A stretch of 64,000 nt of DNA from Nocardioides sp. YIM 152315 (GTDB taxonomy: Bacteria; Actinomycetota; Actinomycetes; Propionibacteriales; Nocardioidaceae): the NCBI RefSeq assembly GCF_029210375.1, contig NZ_JARGER010000035.1:1-64000 (forward strand), given 5' to 3'. The notes beneath the pieces were generated by a model, which did no database searches, was not told where the DNA came from, and saw only the letters and a list, made by a program, of their open reading frames with translations. The translations under genes were made by a program, and so were the position numbers. Of this stretch, positions 25,153 through 35,180 are shown one piece after another; within the stretch, counting starts at the first letter, position 1, and each line of letters opens with the position of its first letter.

Positions 25153-26561
25153 TCGTCCTCCACCTTCCTCATCCGCGGCAGCGTGACGACGAACCGCGCG
25201 CCCGCCGGGTGGGGCGGCGCCGCGTCCTCCACGAGGACGGAGCCGCCGTGCGCCCGCACGATGGCACCGACGATGGAGAGGCCGAGACCGAAGCCCTCGT
25301 CACCGGGAGGTACGGCCGAGCGGCCGAATCGTTCAAAGATCACGTCGCGATCTTCCGCCGAGACGCCGGGGCCGGTGTCCCGGACCCAGATCTGTGCCAG
25401 CGTTGGCGTGGCCGCGGACCCGATCGCGATCCGGTCGCCGGCGCGCGTGTGCTTGACCGCGTTGTCGCAGAGCTGGAGCACCGCCTGCGTGAGCCGCTGC
25501 TCGTCGGCGACGACCTTGACGTCCGAGACCTCGTCGACCGCCCAGTCGCGGTCGCCGAGGCCACGTGCCTTGGCGAACAGGTCGCTGGTGAGCCCGTCCA
25601 GGTCGACCTGCCGGAGCTGGAGGAAGTCGGGTCGGTCGCTCTTCGCGAGCAGGATCAGGTCGCCGACCAGCCGCGACATCCGGTCGATCTCGTCGAGCAG
25701 CAGGAGCCGGGTCTCGGAGACGTCCTCCGGGTTGTCGGTGTCGAGCAGCTCCAGGTGGCCGCGCAGGACGGTGAGCGGCGTCTTCAGCTCGTGGCCGGCG
25801 TCGTCGAGGAACTGCCGCTGCCCGACGAAGGCGGCCTCGAGCCGGTCGAGCATCCCGTTGAAGGTGCGGGTCAGCGCCGTGATGTCGTCGTTGCCGACGA
25901 CGGGCAGCCGCTGGGAGAGGTCGGTCTCGGTGATCTCGTCGGCCGTCTCGCGAAGCGACCGCAGCGGGGACAGCAGCCGCCCCGAGACCCAGAACGCGAC
26001 GGCCGTCACGATGAGGAGCGCGAGGCCCGCGACGATGGCGTAGGTGCGCAGGGTGTCCACGAGCCCGGACCGTGCCCGGTCGAGGAACGTGACGACGACC
26101 AGCGCCCCCGTCTGGTCACCCTGGGTGACGCCCTGCACGTCGACCTCGAGGTCACCGAACTCGGAGCCGACGGTCGTGCTGCCGTTGTCGGCGATCAGCG
26201 GACGCACCGCGTCCGCGATCCAGGTGCTCCCGCTGATCGCATCCCACTCGGGCGACTGGGCCCGCACGCCGTCGTCCCACCATCCGATCAGCAGCTCGTT
26301 GTCGTCGGGGACGTTGCGCTGGAAGAACAGGCGCACCATCGCCTCCGGCGTCGCGAACGGGCGCCCGGTCTCGGGGTTGACGCCCCGCCGCTGGAGCTTG
26401 GTGAACTCGGCGAACTCCTGGTCGACCGACGACGCGATCTGCTGGTCGAGCCGACGCGACTCGATCGAGTAGACGACGACGCCGGCCACGACGAGGCCCG
26501 CGAGCACGAGAAGGGCCACGGTCGCCGTGATGCGAACGCGGACCGAGACGCTAGTCCTCAC
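25137..26561 (-). CDS. two-component sensor histidine kinase
   Basis: A 474-residue membrane kinase. Two transmembrane helices (about residues 10-35 and 170-190) enclose an extracytoplasmic sensor of about 135 residues. A HAMP domain, the phospho-acceptor His in DDAGHELKTPLT and ATP-binding boxes (CDNAVKH, DTGPG, GFGLGLSIV) follow. The GTG at 26561 is chosen because it overlaps the end of the upstream Asp-rich gene; a longer reading only adds a Thr/Ala-rich stretch shared out of frame with that gene. The sensor resembles no named ligand domain. An acidic secreted partner gene immediately upstream may feed its signal. Confidence 0.93.
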   Translation of the reverse strand: MRTSVSVRVRITATVALLVLAGLVVAGVVVYSIESRRLDQQIASSVDQEFAEFTKLQRRGVNPETGRPFATPEAMVRLFFQRNVPDDNELLIGWWDDGVRAQSPEWDAISGSTWIADAVRPLIADNGSTTVGSEFGDLEVDVQGVTQGDQTGALVVVTFLDRARSGLVDTLRTYAIVAGLALLIVTAVAFWVSGRLLSPLRSLRETADEITETDLSQRLPVVGNDDITALTRTFNGMLDRLEAAFVGQRQFLDDAGHELKTPLTVLRGHLELLDTDNPEDVSETRLLLLDEIDRMSRLVGDLILLAKSDRPDFLQLRQVDLDGLTSDLFAKARGLGDRDWAVDEVSDVKVVADEQRLTQAVLQLCDNAVKHTRAGDRIAIGSAATPTLAQIWVRDTGPGVSAEDRDVIFERFGRSAVPPGDEGFGLGLSIVGAIVRAHGGSVLVEDAAPPHPAGARFVVTLPRMRKVEDEWPGS

Positions 26562-26937
26562 CGCCACCGGGCCCGCTGTGGTCGTCGCCCCGGTCGTCCC
26601 GGTCCTCGCCGCCGTGGTCGCCGCCGTGGTCGTCGTCGTCGCCGTCGTCGTCATCGTGGTCGTCGTCGTCGTAGTCCGGAACGATCACCTCGACGTCGTC
26701 GTCATCGTCGTCCCGGCCCGGGGTGCGGCTCGGCGCCGGCGGCTGGCTCGGCGTGCGAGTGGGCTTCGCGCCGGGCGAGCTCGTCGGGGGAGTCGAGGCC
26801 GGGTCGGCCTCCCGGATCTGGATGGTCTGCCGAGGCTCCGGGTCGTTCGACGCGGAGGCCGCCAGGGAGCCCGCGACGTACGCGCCCATGGGGACGACGA
26901 CGGCGAGTCCCAGGAGGACCTTCCAGACCACGTTCAT
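26551..26937 (-). CDS. membrane-anchored or secreted Asp-rich protein
   Basis: A 128-residue protein. Residues 5-30 are a signal peptide or membrane anchor (VVWKVLLGLAVVVPMGAYVAG). A Pro/Ser/Thr linker follows, then a tail of Asp runs with His and Gly (PDYDDDDHDDDDGDDDDH). The tail should be disordered, strongly negative and possibly cation-binding. It is the first gene of the histidine-kinase operon, overlapping the kinase start by 11 bp, and has the same length and character as the protein at 23234. I do not recognise a family. The repeat operator lies 28 bp upstream. Confidence 0.78.
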   Translation of the reverse strand: MNVVWKVLLGLAVVVPMGAYVAGSLAASASNDPEPRQTIQIREADPASTPPTSSPGAKPTRTPSQPPAPSRTPGRDDDDDDVEVIVPDYDDDDHDDDDGDDDDHGGDHGGEDRDDRGDDHSGPGGGED

Positions 26938-26964
26938 GACCGCATCATTGTCGCCGATCGTGGG

Positions 26965-26997
26965 CGGCGGGTGAGAGCCCGATGAGAGCACTCTCAC
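26965..26997 (-). promoter_or_regulatory. operator upstream of Asp-rich/two-component operon
   Basis: On the minus strand the site reads GTGAGAGTGCT, then CTCATCGGGCT (26986 to 26976), then CTCACCCGCCG (26975 to 26965), again with an 11-bp period. It closely matches the site at 23147-23190 (ATGAGAGG and CTCATCGGCGG). The shared motif argues for one regulator acting at both promoters. Confidence 0.7.
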
Positions 26998-27026
26998 CGA
27001 GGTCCGCGGTCCGGAGGCCGGGGGCG

Positions 27027-28112
27027 TCAGGCGGGTGGCTGGTTCCAGCGCAGCAGCGCCGCGACCGGGGCGCCGCCCATCGCCGCGGCGGGCGCGACGC
27101 CGACCTCGGCGTCGGTGAGCACGGCGGCCGCCACGAGCGCCTGGTCGGCCGGCACCGGCGCCTCGGGGTGCGCCTCGCCCAGCGAGAGGTCCGGGTGCGC
27201 GGAGACGTCGAGGTCGATGTCCGCGGCGGGGGCGGGGTCGAGCAGCAGCGTCTCGACCTGTCCGCGCACGAATGCGTCGGCGACGTCCGAGGTGCCGGTC
27301 GCGACCGCCTCGCCGCGACCGAGCCGGTCGCGCAGCTCGTGGACGCGGTCGAGCCGGCGGCGGACGACCTGGTCGACGAGCGCGTCGCGGATCGCCCGCT
27401 GCAGGGCCTCGTCGCCGCCGTCGGCCGCCCGGGTGCCGTGGTCGAGCTCGACCACCTCGGCCTCGGACTCGTTGAGACGCTCGCGCACCAGCGACTTCGA
27501 CCTCGGGTCGCCGCCGAGCAGCACCAGCCGGGTGCCGGTGCGCACGTGGGACATGACGTGGTCGGCGACCTCGGCGGCGTTCTGCTTCCAGACGTTCTCG
27601 GTGCGGTGCTGGAACTTCAGCGCGCCCCAGTCGTCGGCGCCCTTCTGGTGGACGTTCTCGGTGCTGCCGCTGACGCTCTCGCTCTCCTCCGGCGTCGGCA
27701 GGTCGGAGCTGTGGACGGAGACGTCGCCGCCCTCGTGGTCGACGAGCGCGAGCACGAAGGACACGGTCGCGTCGCGCTGCTCGATCCAGCGCGCCAGGTC
27801 GGGAAGCGGACCCCAGGTGGCGACCGGCTGGTCGAGCCGGGCGTGGGCGACCTCGTCGTACGCGATGCCGTCGGCGTTGGCGACGACGACGCGGGCGACC
27901 GGTGCGGGCTCGGGGACGACCTCGCCGAGGCGGTCGGCCACGAGATCGACGACGGACTGGTCGGCTCCCTGCTTGCGGAGCTGCTCGCAGGCGGCCCGGA
28001 CGCGGAGCTCGTGTGCCTGGCCGCCGCTCTCGGTGTCGCGCCCGACGTCGGCGACCACGGTCGCGAACGGGCCGGAGGACTGGAAGACGGGAGTCAGCAC
28101 TGCGGTGTCCAT
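27027..28112 (-). CDS. baeRF/Rv2629-like protein
   Basis: A 361-residue protein of the bacterial archaeo-eukaryotic release-factor-like group (Rv2629 type). Visible pieces are an N-terminal domain starting VLTPVFQSSGPFATVV, the middle stretch DDWGALKFQHRTENVWKQNA, and the helical C-terminal half with RLVLLGGDPRSKSLV and HPEAPVPADQALVAAAVLTDAEV. The group is related to eRF1 and Vms1 and may act on stalled ribosomes, but no activity is proven for this subgroup. The ATG at 28112 is chosen as the first start before conserved sequence. It is divergent from the acyl-CoA synthetase, with 75 bp between. Confidence 0.78.
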   Translation of the reverse strand: MDTAVLTPVFQSSGPFATVVADVGRDTESGGQAHELRVRAACEQLRKQGADQSVVDLVADRLGEVVPEPAPVARVVVANADGIAYDEVAHARLDQPVATWGPLPDLARWIEQRDATVSFVLALVDHEGGDVSVHSSDLPTPEESESVSGSTENVHQKGADDWGALKFQHRTENVWKQNAAEVADHVMSHVRTGTRLVLLGGDPRSKSLVRERLNESEAEVVELDHGTRAADGGDEALQRAIRDALVDQVVRRRLDRVHELRDRLGRGEAVATGTSDVADAFVRGQVETLLLDPAPAADIDLDVSAHPDLSLGEAHPEAPVPADQALVAAAVLTDAEVGVAPAAAMGGAPVAALLRWNQPPA

Positions 28113-28187
28113 GCCGGCCCGGTTCCCGATCGGGCGGACGAAAAACGAGGCAACCTCCCGACAACGTGGGGTCACTACAGTGGCTGC

Positions 28188-29771
<1,584 letters not shown>

Positions 29772-29795
29772 GCGACGCACCGATAATCTCCACGC

Positions 29796-30926
29796 ATGCC
29801 CGCGCTCGAGGACGTCGTCGCCCTGCTGCACGGCTGGTATCCACCCGGCACCGCGGACTCCTGGGACGCCGTCGGACTGGTCGCCGGCGACCCGGAGCAG
29901 CCGGTGCGCAAGGTGATGTTCGCGGTCGACCCGGTGCTGCCGGTGGCCCGGGAGGCGGCCGAGTGGGGCGCCGACCTGCTGGTGGTGCACCACCCGCTCT
30001 TCCTCAAGCCCGTGCACGGATTCGCGGCCACGACTCCCAAGGGGCGCACCCTCGCCACGCTGGTCGGCGCCGGCTGCGCGCTGCTCACCGCGCACACGAA
30101 CGCCGACCAGGCGCGCGGTGGCGTCTCGGAGTCCCTGGCTCTCGCTCTCGGCCTCACCGACCTCGCCCCGATCGTCGCGGCGCCGGCCGGGCCGCTGGAC
30201 AAGCTCACGACCTACGTGCCGGTCGCGGACGCCGACGCCCTGCGCGCTGCGCTGGCCGACGCCGGAGCGGGCCGGATCGGCGACTACGACCACGCGTCGT
30301 TCTCCTCGCCGGGGCAGGGCCGCTTCCGTCCGCTGGAGGGCGCGCACCCCACGATCGGCTCGGTCGGCGCCATCGAGACGGTCGAGGAGGAGCGCGTCGA
30401 GGTCGTGCTGCCCAGGCCGCGGCGCGCCGCGGTGGTCGGGGCTCTGCTCGCCGCACACCCCTACGAGGAGCCGGCGTTCGACGTCGTCGAGCTCGCCGAC
30501 CCGGGGGTCGCCGCGACCGGCACTGGCCGGGTGGGGACGATCCCGCCGACGACGCTGCGGGACTTCGCCGCGGCCGTCTCGCGCGCCCTGCCGCAGACCG
30601 CACACGGCGTACGGGTGGCCGGGGACCCGGACCGCGAGGTACGCCGCGTCGCGGTGTGCGGCGGGGCGGGCGACTTCCTGCTCGACACCGTCGCCGGCAC
30701 CGGCGTAGACGTCTACGTGACGAGCGACCTGAAGCACCACCCGGCGAGCGAGTTCAACGAGCTGGGCGGGCCGGCCCTGGTCGACGTCGCGCACTGGGCG
30801 GCCGAGTGGACCTGGCTGCCGGCGGTGGAGGCACGGCTGCGGGCGGCCCTGGGCAGGCGCGGGGGCGATACGGTGGACACCCGCGTGAGCACCACGTGCA
30901 CCGATCCCTGGCAGTTCCGCATCTGA
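29796..30926 (+). CDS. Nif3-like dinuclear metal center protein
   Basis: A 376-residue member of the NIF3/YbgI/YqfO family, which forms hexameric rings with two metal ions per subunit. Conserved histidines are in LLVVHHPLFLKPVH and AHTNADQARGGV near the N-terminus, and in DLKHHPASEF and VAHWAAEW near the C-terminus. The insert in the middle (PTIGSVGAIETVEEERVEV) is the YqfO-type PII-like domain. The enzyme activity is uncertain in general. Its order nif3, zinc-ribbon, RNase H/phosphatase is the same as Rv2230c-Rv2228c. Confidence 0.93.
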   Translation: MPALEDVVALLHGWYPPGTADSWDAVGLVAGDPEQPVRKVMFAVDPVLPVAREAAEWGADLLVVHHPLFLKPVHGFAATTPKGRTLATLVGAGCALLTAHTNADQARGGVSESLALALGLTDLAPIVAAPAGPLDKLTTYVPVADADALRAALADAGAGRIGDYDHASFSSPGQGRFRPLEGAHPTIGSVGAIETVEEERVEVVLPRPRRAAVVGALLAAHPYEEPAFDVVELADPGVAATGTGRVGTIPPTTLRDFAAAVSRALPQTAHGVRVAGDPDREVRRVAVCGGAGDFLLDTVAGTGVDVYVTSDLKHHPASEFNELGGPALVDVAHWAAEWTWLPAVEARLRAALGRRGGDTVDTRVSTTCTDPWQFRI

Positions 30927-30947
30927 CCTGAGTCCGAGGAGACCCCG

Positions 30948-31691
30948 CTGAAAGCCGACCCCGCCGCCCAACTGAAGCTCCTCGAGCTGCAGGAGCTGGA
31001 CTCCCGCGGCGACCAGCTCCGTCACCAGCGGGCGAAGCTCCCCGAGCTCGCGGAGCTCACCGAGCTGGCCGCCAAGCGCACCGACGTCGACAACCTCGCG
31101 CGGGACGCGCGGATCTCGGTCGACGACCTGGCCGCCGAGCAGAAGAAGGTCGACCAGGACGTCGAGGCGGTCAAGGCGCGCCGCACGCGCGACCGCGACC
31201 GGATGGACCAGGGCCTGGTCACCAATCCCAAGGACCTCGAGCGGATGCAGCACGAGCTGGTGTCGCTCGAGCGCCGCATCTCCTCGCTCGAGGACGACGA
31301 GCTCGAGGTGATGGAGAAGCTGGAGGAGGCCCAGCGCGAGCTCGACCAGCTGCAGCAGCTGGTGGCCGAGACCGACGAGCGCCTGCGCGTGGTGGGGGCG
31401 ACCCGCGACGAGAAGCTCGCCGCGATCGACGCGCGGCTCCAGCAGGTGCAGGCCGACCGCGGACCGGCGGCCGACGGCCTGCCGGCCGACCTGATCGCGC
31501 TCTACGACCGGCTGCGGGAGCAGAAGGGCGGCGTGGGCGCCGCGGCGCTGCGCGCGCGGGCGTGCGGCGGCTGCCGGCTGACCCTCGACTCGGTCGAGCT
31601 GACCCGGATCAAGGGTCTGCCCGACGACGAGGTGGTCCGCTGCGAGGAGTGCCAGCGGATCCTGGTGCGCACCCCCGAGTCCGGGCTGTGA
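30948..31691 (+). CDS. coiled-coil/C4 zinc-ribbon protein with a CTG start
   Basis: A 247-residue protein of the actinobacterial Rv2229c-like family (formerly DUF164). It has a long antiparallel coiled coil (about residues 10-170) and a C4 zinc ribbon at the C-terminus, formed by CGGC and CEEC pairs (RACGGCRLTL and VRCEECQRI). No ATG, GTG or TTG occurs in frame between the nif3 stop and residue 86, yet that stretch reads as the normal family N-terminus. A CTG at 30948 has GAGGAG at 30936-30941 with six-base spacing, so translation most likely begins there. The function is unproven. Its stop overlaps the start of the RNase H/phosphatase gene (GTGA). Confidence 0.88.
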   Translation: MKADPAAQLKLLELQELDSRGDQLRHQRAKLPELAELTELAAKRTDVDNLARDARISVDDLAAEQKKVDQDVEAVKARRTRDRDRMDQGLVTNPKDLERMQHELVSLERRISSLEDDELEVMEKLEEAQRELDQLQQLVAETDERLRVVGATRDEKLAAIDARLQQVQADRGPAADGLPADLIALYDRLREQKGGVGAAALRARACGGCRLTLDSVELTRIKGLPDDEVVRCEECQRILVRTPESGL

Positions 31692-32884
31692 CCGGTCCCC
31701 GCGCCGTCGTCATCGAGGCCGACGGCGGCTCGCGGGGCAACCCCGGACCGGCGGCGTACGGCGCGGTGCTGCGGGACGCCGAGACCGGCGCGGTCATCGC
31801 CGAGGACGGCCGCACGATCGGGGTGGCGACCAACAACGTCGCCGAGTACTCCGGCCTGATCGCCGGCCTCGAGCTCGCCACCGAGCTGGCGCCGGGCTCG
31901 GCGGTCGAGGTGCGCATGGACTCCAAGCTCGTCGTCGAGCAGATGTCGGGACGTTGGAAGATCAAGCACCCCGACATGCTGCCGCTGGCTGCGGAGGCGA
32001 AGCGGCTGGCACCCACCGGCACGACGTACACCTGGGTGCCGCGGGCCGAGAACGGCCACGCCGACCGGCTCGTCAACGAGGCGCTCGACGGGGGGCGCGA
32101 CGGGGTGACCGTCGTGGCGGCGGGGACGGGCCCGTGGGAGGACGAGCCGGAGTCGCTCGCCGAGCTGGTGCAGGATCCCGACACCCAGCCGGTCTCGATC
32201 CAGACCGAGGCTCGAGGCTGGGCCGGCGGCGGCGTGCCGACCACGGTGGTGCTGGTGCGCCACGGTGTCACCGCGCACACCGTGGAGAAGCGGTTCTCCG
32301 GCGGCCTGGCCAGCGCGAACCCCGGGCTCAGCGACGAGGGCCGCGACCAGATCCGCGCCGTGGCCGACTGGCTGGCCCCGATCGCCGCCCGCATCGACGC
32401 CGTCGTCGCCTCGCCGGTACGCCGCACGCTGGAGTCTGCGGAGATCATCGCGACCGCGCTGGGGCGCGAGGTCGGGATCGAGGCCGGCTTCGCCGAGATG
32501 GAGTTCGGCCGGTGGGACGGGCTGACCTTCGCCGAGGTGGGGGAGCGTCACCCCGAGGAGCTCGAGGAGTGGCTGGGCTCGGTCGACCGGGCTCCGACGG
32601 GCGGAGAGTCGTTCCGCGCCGTCCAGCAGCGCGTGCGGGCGGGCCTGGAGCGGCTGCTCGACGAGCACGCGGGGCGCACCGTGGTCGTCGTCAGCCACGT
32701 GACGCCGATCAAGACGCTGGTCGCCGATGCCGTCGACGCGCCGCTGGAGTCGGTGTTCCGGATGGAGCTCAGCCCGGCGTCGGTGACGGTGCTGGCGTGG
32801 TTCGACGGCCGTCCGTCGATGCGGATGTACAACGCGCTGCCGCCGGGCAACGACGTGTTCGCCGCGGGCCCGACGAAGTGGTAG
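31688..32884 (+). CDS. bifunctional RNase H / acid phosphatase (CobC-like)
   Basis: A 398-residue fusion. Residues 1-130 are an RNase HI domain (EADGGSRGNPGPAAYG, VAEYSGLIAGLELA, RMDSKLV, NGHADRLVN), which removes RNA from RNA-DNA hybrids. Residues 185-390 are a histidine phosphatase (LVRHGVTAHTVEKRFSGG, EMEFGRWDGLTF, VVVSHVTPIK), like the alpha-ribazole phosphatase CobC. The same fusion is Rv2228c in M. tuberculosis. The GTG start overlaps the upstream stop. The two activities may serve RNA turnover and cobalamin synthesis respectively, but their pairing is unexplained. Confidence 0.95.
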   Translation: MTGPRAVVIEADGGSRGNPGPAAYGAVLRDAETGAVIAEDGRTIGVATNNVAEYSGLIAGLELATELAPGSAVEVRMDSKLVVEQMSGRWKIKHPDMLPLAAEAKRLAPTGTTYTWVPRAENGHADRLVNEALDGGRDGVTVVAAGTGPWEDEPESLAELVQDPDTQPVSIQTEARGWAGGGVPTTVVLVRHGVTAHTVEKRFSGGLASANPGLSDEGRDQIRAVADWLAPIAARIDAVVASPVRRTLESAEIIATALGREVGIEAGFAEMEFGRWDGLTFAEVGERHPEELEEWLGSVDRAPTGGESFRAVQQRVRAGLERLLDEHAGRTVVVVSHVTPIKTLVADAVDAPLESVFRMELSPASVTVLAWFDGRPSMRMYNALPPGNDVFAAGPTKW

Positions 32885-33643
32885 CTACAGCTCGCTGACG
32901 ACGACGTCGAGGCGCGTGCCGTCGACCTCGACGACCCAGCCGAGGTCGCGCAGCGCCTCGGCGAGCCGGACCGGCGTGCGCGGGTCGGCGCCGTCCTCGA
33001 GCAGCGCGCGGACGATCCGCCCCTTGGTGGCCTTGTTGAAGTGACTGACCACCTTGCGCTGCCCCTGGTGCTCGTGCAGGACCCGCACGGTCGCGACCTT
33101 CAGATCGGGCCCCGGCCGCCAGAAGGCGGCGTAGGTGCTGCTGCGCAGGTCGACGAGCAGCCCGCGGCCCAGTGCCTCGACGGCCGCGTCGCCGAGGCAC
33201 TCTCGCCACACGCCGGCCACCGGGCCGAGGCCGGGCAGCGTGGCGTCGCCGGAGAGCCGGTACGCCGGGATCCGGTCGCTCGGGCGCACCAGGCCGAACA
33301 GGCTGGAGGTGACGGCCAGCCGCCTCGTCGCCCGCCGTCGGGCGGCCGCGGACAGCGTGGCGACGTCGAGTGCGTCGTACAGGACACCGGTGTAGACCCG
33401 GTCGGCGCGCGCCGTCGGGTTGGCGCGCAGCCCGCGGTCCAGCTCGACGAGGTCGAGCTGGGTGCCGCCGACGCCCAGGGTCTTCGCGGCGACGTCGGGG
33501 TCGCCCTCGCAGAGCTCGACGAGGGCGTCGAGCACGCGCTCGCGCGCAGCGGTCAACGTGGGGAAGTCGAGGGTCGCCAGGTCGAGGGCCTTGCCGCGAC
33601 GCGGCGCGGCCTTGCCCTCGCTGGGAGGCAGCAGGATGAGCAC
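32885..33643 (-). CDS. yaaA: peroxide stress protein YaaA (UPF0246)
   Basis: A 252-residue YaaA-family protein with the characteristic start MLILLPPSEGK and the segments YTGVLYDAL, SSLFGLVRPSDRIPAYRL, VDLRSSTYAAFW and SHFNKATKGRIVRALL. In Escherichia coli YaaA lowers free iron and limits Fenton damage under peroxide stress; the fold binds DNA in structural work. The gene is convergent with the RNase H/phosphatase gene, whose stop it abuts, and divergent from the RNB exonuclease gene with only 19 bp between starts. Confidence 0.93.
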   Translation of the reverse strand: MLILLPPSEGKAAPRRGKALDLATLDFPTLTAARERVLDALVELCEGDPDVAAKTLGVGGTQLDLVELDRGLRANPTARADRVYTGVLYDALDVATLSAAARRRATRRLAVTSSLFGLVRPSDRIPAYRLSGDATLPGLGPVAGVWRECLGDAAVEALGRGLLVDLRSSTYAAFWRPGPDLKVATVRVLHEHQGQRKVVSHFNKATKGRIVRALLEDGADPRTPVRLAEALRDLGWVVEVDGTRLDVVVSEL

Positions 33644-33662
33644 GGTGCCCTATCGTGCCGGT

Positions 33663-35111
33663 ATGCCGAGCAGCCGCGTCGTCCGGGTCCGCTCCGCCGA
33701 TCACGGCGTGGCGGCGGCCACGCTGCGCGCCGGCATCGAGCGCATCAGGTCCGATCTCGACGCCGCACCGGACTTCCCTGCCGAGGTCGAGGCGGCCGCC
33801 GCCGCGGCGGCGGCCGCGCCCCGGCTGCCGGACCTCGACCGCACCGACGTGCCGTTCGTGACCATCGATCCGCCCGGGGCCCGTGACCTCGACCAGGCGA
33901 TGCACCTGTCGCGCGACGGCTCGGGGTACGTAGTGCAGTACGCGATCGCCGACGTCGCCGCCTTCGTCTCGCCGGGCGACCCGGTCGACGTCGAGGCGCA
34001 CCGACGCGGTGAGACGCTCTACGGCGCCGACTCCAAGGTGCCGCTGCACCCGGCCGTGCTGAGCGAGGGCGCCGCGTCGCTGCTGCCCGGCGAGGAGCGC
34101 CCGGTGCTGCTCTGGACGACCCGCCTCGACGAGGAGGGCACCCGCACCGACGTACGCGTGGAGCGGGCGCGGGTGCGGTCCACGGCCCAGCTCACCTACG
34201 AGGAGGTGCAGGCGCAGGTCGACGCGGGGACCGCCGACGGCTCGCTCGCGCTGCTGCGCGAGATCGGCGAGCTGCGGCTCGCGCGCGAGGCCGCCCGCGG
34301 CGGCGTCGACCTGCCGCTGCCCGAGCAGGAGGTCGACGTCGCAGGAGAGCGCTGGCACCTGGAGTTCCGCCAGCAGCTGCCGGCGGAGCGGTGGAACGCG
34401 CAGATCTCCCTCCTCACCGGGTTCGCCGCCGCCGACCTGATGCTCTATGCCCGGGTCGGTCTGCTGCGCACCCTGCCCCCGCCGGACCCGCGCGACGTGC
34501 AGCGGCTGCACCGCACCGCCCGCGCGCTCGGCATCGACTGGCCCGCCGAGGTGCTCTACCCCGACTTCGTGCGCGCGCTGGACCCGTCGGTCCCCGCGCA
34601 CGCGGCGATGGTCAACGCGAGCGCCCGGCTGCTGCGGGGGAGCGGGTACGTCGCGTTCGACGGCGAGACGCCCGCCCAGCCGCTGCACTCCGCGCTGGCC
34701 GAGGAGTACGCCCACGTCACCGCCCCGCTGCGCAGGCTGGGCGACCGCTACGCCGGCGAGGTCTGCCTCGCGCTGTGCGCGGGCACCGACGTGCCCGAGT
34801 GGGTGCGCGCGGCGCTGCCCGCGCTGCCGAAGACGCTCCAGTCGTCGGGCTCGCGGTCGCGTGCCTACGAGCGCGCCGTGCTCGACCTGGTCGAGGCCGG
34901 GGTGCTCGCCGACCGGGTCGGCGACGTCTTCCCGGGTGTCGTGGTCGACGTCGACGAGGACGACGCACGCCGCGGCGTCGTGGTGCTCCACGATCCCGAC
35001 GTCGAGGCGCGCGTGGTGTCGTCGACGCCGCTGCCGCTCGGCACCGACCTGCAGGTGCGGCTGACGGTGGCCGACGTCGAGGCGCGACGGGTGGAGTTCG
35101 CCCCAGCCTGA
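33663..35111 (+). CDS. RNB-domain ribonuclease (RNase II/R-like)
   Basis: A 482-residue hydrolytic exoribonuclease with a stand-alone RNB catalytic domain. The metal-binding aspartates are in TIDPPGARDLDQAMHLSR, and the conserved YAIADVAAFVSPGDPVD and HVTAPLRRLGDRYAGE motifs follow. N-terminal cold-shock and C-terminal S1 domains are largely absent, so it is shorter than RNase R. It degrades RNA 3' to 5' in the cytoplasm. The ATG at 33663 is the first in the conserved frame. Confidence 0.92.
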   Translation: MPSSRVVRVRSADHGVAAATLRAGIERIRSDLDAAPDFPAEVEAAAAAAAAAPRLPDLDRTDVPFVTIDPPGARDLDQAMHLSRDGSGYVVQYAIADVAAFVSPGDPVDVEAHRRGETLYGADSKVPLHPAVLSEGAASLLPGEERPVLLWTTRLDEEGTRTDVRVERARVRSTAQLTYEEVQAQVDAGTADGSLALLREIGELRLAREAARGGVDLPLPEQEVDVAGERWHLEFRQQLPAERWNAQISLLTGFAAADLMLYARVGLLRTLPPPDPRDVQRLHRTARALGIDWPAEVLYPDFVRALDPSVPAHAAMVNASARLLRGSGYVAFDGETPAQPLHSALAEEYAHVTAPLRRLGDRYAGEVCLALCAGTDVPEWVRAALPALPKTLQSSGSRSRAYERAVLDLVEAGVLADRVGDVFPGVVVDVDEDDARRGVVVLHDPDVEARVVSSTPLPLGTDLQVRLTVADVEARRVEFAPA

Positions 35112-35180
35112 GTCCGTCGCTTCACCGTCCGGTCATCCGGCATTCGCGGGCCGCTCACCCGGCTCCGACAGGTTCGGGGC

